NCBI GenBank assembly: GCA_018399795.1
Contig: JAGYOC010000170.1
Location: 1 to 6,630, forward strand
DNA from: Dehalococcoidales bacterium
GTDB taxonomy: Bacteria; Chloroflexota; Dehalococcoidia; Dehalococcoidales; UBA5760
Direction: 5' to 3'
Length of the DNA: 6,630 nucleotides
Position numbers and translations under genes: made by a program. The notes beneath the pieces are model-generated. The model had not been told where the DNA came from. It saw only the letters and a program-made list of their open reading frames with translations, and did no database searches. The number at the start of each line of letters is the position of its first letter. The stretch's first letter is position 1. Positions 5,320 to 6,630 of the stretch are shown here, piece by piece.

Positions 5320-6201
5320 TTGTCGCAATCGCAACCAGGCCACTCAGGGAAAACCCCGGCAGACAGTACAGAGGCCGGGGTTTTTGTGTCGCTCTCGAAT
5401 CGAGAGATGCTAGCAATGGCGAAAAGATTGCGCCGCCATATCATTTCTATGATAGGTGCGGCAGGTAGCGGTCACCCCGGCGGCTCCCTTTCCGCGGTGG
5501 AGATTGTCACAGCGCTCTATTTCGGCATCCTGCGCCACAAGCCACAGGAGCCCTGCTGGCCCGGGCGCGACAGATTTATACTGAGCAAGGGCCATGCCGC
5601 ACCGCTGCTTTACGCTGCACTCGCCGAGTGTGGCTATTTCCCGGTTGAAGAACTGCTCACCCTTAGAAAGTTTGGCAGCCGGCTTCAGGGTCACACCGAC
5701 TGCCGTCTAACTCCCGGTGTCGAGGTAACGGCAGGCGCCCTGGGACAGGGGCTTTCCATTGCCACAGGCATTGCTCTGGCCGGCCGGCTCGATTCACGTG
5801 ACTATAGAATATACACCCTCCTCGGCGATGGGGAGTGCAATGAGGGACAGGTCTGGGAGGCTGCCATGGCAGCTGCCCATTTCGGGGTAGACAACCTGGT
5901 GGCTATCGTGGACAGGAACGGACTTCAGCTTGATGGCTGGAGCGATGAGATAATGAACCTGGAGCCGTTTGCAGATAAGTGGCAGGCCTTCGGCTGGCAC
6001 ACGTCGGTTGTTGACGGTCACGACCTTGATGCCATTACGGATGCCCTTGAGCAAACCAAGTCGATTAAGGGCAGGCCATCGGTAATCCTTGCCCGCACCG
6101 TCAAGGGAAAAGGGGTAAGCTTTATGGAAAACCAGGTTGGCTTCCACGGCAAAGCCCCCAGTCCGGAAGAGGTAGAAACAGCACTGAAGGAGCTACAGTA
6201 A
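5320..6201 (+). CDS. Transketolase, N-terminal (ThDP pyrophosphate-binding) subunit
   Basis: First half of a two-chain transketolase, which moves two-carbon ketol units between sugar phosphates in the non-oxidative pentose phosphate pathway. Motifs (numbering from TTG 5320): AGSGHPGGSLSAVEI (48-62), FILSKGHAAPLLYA (86-99), TAGALGQGLSIATGIALA (137-154), the thiamine-diphosphate/metal motif from GDGECNEGQVWEA (169-181) to VDRN (197-200), VDGHD (231-235) and ARTVKGKGVSFMEN (258-271). No pyrimidine-binding domain is present; the next gene supplies it. Start is ambiguous. TTG 5320 has the best layout: promoter, then AGAGAGGT about 11 bases upstream. In-frame GTG 5386 (residue 23) fits family length best. 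ATG 5407 and ATG 5416 (with GAGAG at 5402-5406) would be shorter. Residues 1-22 look unconserved and include a terminator-like hairpin. The partner gene starts one base after the stop, so the two are surely co-translated. Confidence 0.92.
   Translation: MSQSQPGHSGKTPADSTEAGVFVSLSNREMLAMAKRLRRHIISMIGAAGSGHPGGSLSAVEIVTALYFGILRHKPQEPCWPGRDRFILSKGHAAPLLYAALAECGYFPVEELLTLRKFGSRLQGHTDCRLTPGVEVTAGALGQGLSIATGIALAGRLDSRDYRIYTLLGDGECNEGQVWEAAMAAAHFGVDNLVAIVDRNGLQLDGWSDEIMNLEPFADKWQAFGWHTSVVDGHDLDAITDALEQTKSIKGRPSVILARTVKGKGVSFMENQVGFHGKAPSPEEVETALKELQ
5350..5385 (+). terminator. Intrinsic-terminator-like hairpin in the transketolase leader/5' coding region (possible attenuator)
   Basis: AAAACCCCGGC (5350-5360) and GCCGGGGTTTT (5374-5384) are perfect inverted repeats of 11 bp around a 13-base loop, ending in five T (5381-5385). 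The GC core plus T-tract is a textbook Rho-independent terminator shape. It lies about 55-90 bases after the predicted start site and upstream of the conserved transketolase domain, so it would stop transcription before the gene unless overridden by translation from TTG 5320 or an alternative fold. GTG 5386 abuts the T-tract, with GGGG (5377-5380) of the right arm as a possible Shine-Dalgarno. The flanking A-run would also let it act weakly on antisense transcription. Confidence 0.6.
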
Positions 6202-6202
6202 A

Positions 6203-6630
6203 ATGCCCGGTAAGGTATCCCTGCGTGAAACCTACGGCCAGACCCTGCTCGAGCTGGGCAGGGAAAACCCGGATATCGTGGTGCTGGATGCTGACCTGGC
6301 CAGTTCAACGATGACCAAATATTTCGGGAGCGAGTTCCCGGAGCGATTTTTCGACTGCGGAATTGCCGAGCAGGATATGATTGGTATTGCCGCCGGAATG
6401 GCCGCTTCAGGGAAGGTACCCTTCGTCAGTACCTTCGCGGTATTCGCCCCCGGCCGCTGCTTCGACCAGATACGGATGTCGGTGGCGCAGCCGCTTTTTA
6501 ACGTCAAGATAGTGGCCACCCACGGCGGCATCAGTGTCGGGGAAGACGGAACCTCACATCAATCCATCGAGGATCTGGCCCTGATAGGGGCGCTGCCCGG
6601 TTTCAGGGTAATCGTCCCCGCAGATGCCGC
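6203..6630 (+). CDS. Transketolase, C-terminal (pyrimidine-binding) subunit, truncated by window edge
   Basis: Second half of the split transketolase; 142 codons are visible and the rest lies to the right. The chain opens with a conserved family pattern: LRETYGQTLLELG (7-19), VVLDADLASST (26-36), FPERFFDCGIAEQDMIGIAAGMA (about 45-67). Glu56 in GIAEQ is the catalytic glutamate that activates thiamine diphosphate in this family. FVSTFAVF (74-81) and the signature ATHGGISVGEDGTSHQSIEDLAL (about 105-127) follow. A DXS identity is unlikely because DXS is one chain carrying both halves. The ATG at 6203 has an AAGGAG site (6187-6192) inside the end of the preceding gene, with ten bases of spacing, and starts one base after its stop. 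This supports tight translational coupling and equal subunit production. It completes the active site at the interface with the N-terminal subunit. Confidence 0.94.
   Translation, partial: MPGKVSLRETYGQTLLELGRENPDIVVLDADLASSTMTKYFGSEFPERFFDCGIAEQDMIGIAAGMAASGKVPFVSTFAVFAPGRCFDQIRMSVAQPLFNVKIVATHGGISVGEDGTSHQSIEDLALIGALPGFRVIVPADA

Noticed and set aside
5323..5334. Tandem hexamer TCGCAA x2 as a possible repeat element
   Set aside because: Two copies only, easily due to chance.
5290..5385. Thiamine pyrophosphate riboswitch upstream of a thiamine-dependent enzyme
   Set aside because: The conserved CTGAGA and other THI-box sequences are absent; only a simple terminator-like hairpin is visible.
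5392..5406. Small inverted repeat CTCTCG-AAT-CGAGAG considered as an operator
   Set aside because: Six-base arms around a triloop are weak evidence, and it lies within the transketolase 5' coding region; it may simply contribute GAGAG as a ribosome binding site for ATG 5416.
5291..5413. 40-codon, arginine-rich plus-strand frame overlapping the transketolase leader, considered as a leader peptide
   Set aside because: Its ATG lies two bases from the TATAAT box and upstream of the expected transcription start, so it is unlikely to be translated; it overlaps the transketolase frame.

Overview
The window carries seven protein-coding genes, packed closely on both strands, plus four candidate sigma70-type promoters and two hairpins that look like intrinsic terminators. 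Protein content suggests a bacterium of the Chloroflexota, most likely class Dehalococcoidia. The reasons are a CBS-less GuaB3-type IMP dehydrogenase relative, a TreT-type glycosyltransferase, a transketolase split into two chains, and an uncharacterised protein whose N-terminus resembles hypothetical proteins I associate with that class. The taxonomic placement is inference from recall, not a search. I see no mobile element, CRISPR array, rRNA or tRNA.

Layout. Positions 1-1706 form a leftward operon: rsmI (16S rRNA C1402 2'-O-methyltransferase), a 67-residue zinc-ribbon-like protein, and the N-terminal part of metG (methionyl-tRNA synthetase), which runs off the left edge. All three products point to translation. 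A divergent promoter region (about 1707-1941) separates this operon from a rightward pair: a guaB3-like gene (1942-3081) and a treT-like gene (3133-4380). The treT-like gene converges on a leftward gene of unknown function (4394-5173), with a candidate bidirectional terminator between them. A second divergent promoter region (about 5174-5319) then drives the split transketolase genes rightwards: N-terminal subunit (5320-6201) and C-terminal subunit (from 6203, cut by the right edge).

Function. This is mainly core metabolism and translation: rRNA modification and Met-tRNA charging on the left, purine nucleotide and trehalose/glucoside chemistry in the middle, and the non-oxidative pentose phosphate pathway on the right. 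The two transketolase subunits should assemble into one thiamine-diphosphate enzyme.

No clearly new multi-gene system is visible. The best leads are a perfect 11-bp GC-rich hairpin with a T-tract between the transketolase promoter and its conserved coding domain (a possible attenuator), the unknown gene 4394-5173, the small zinc-ribbon gene between rsmI and metG, the unexpected guaB3-treT pairing, and two promoters placed so close to start codons that the mRNAs would be nearly leaderless.
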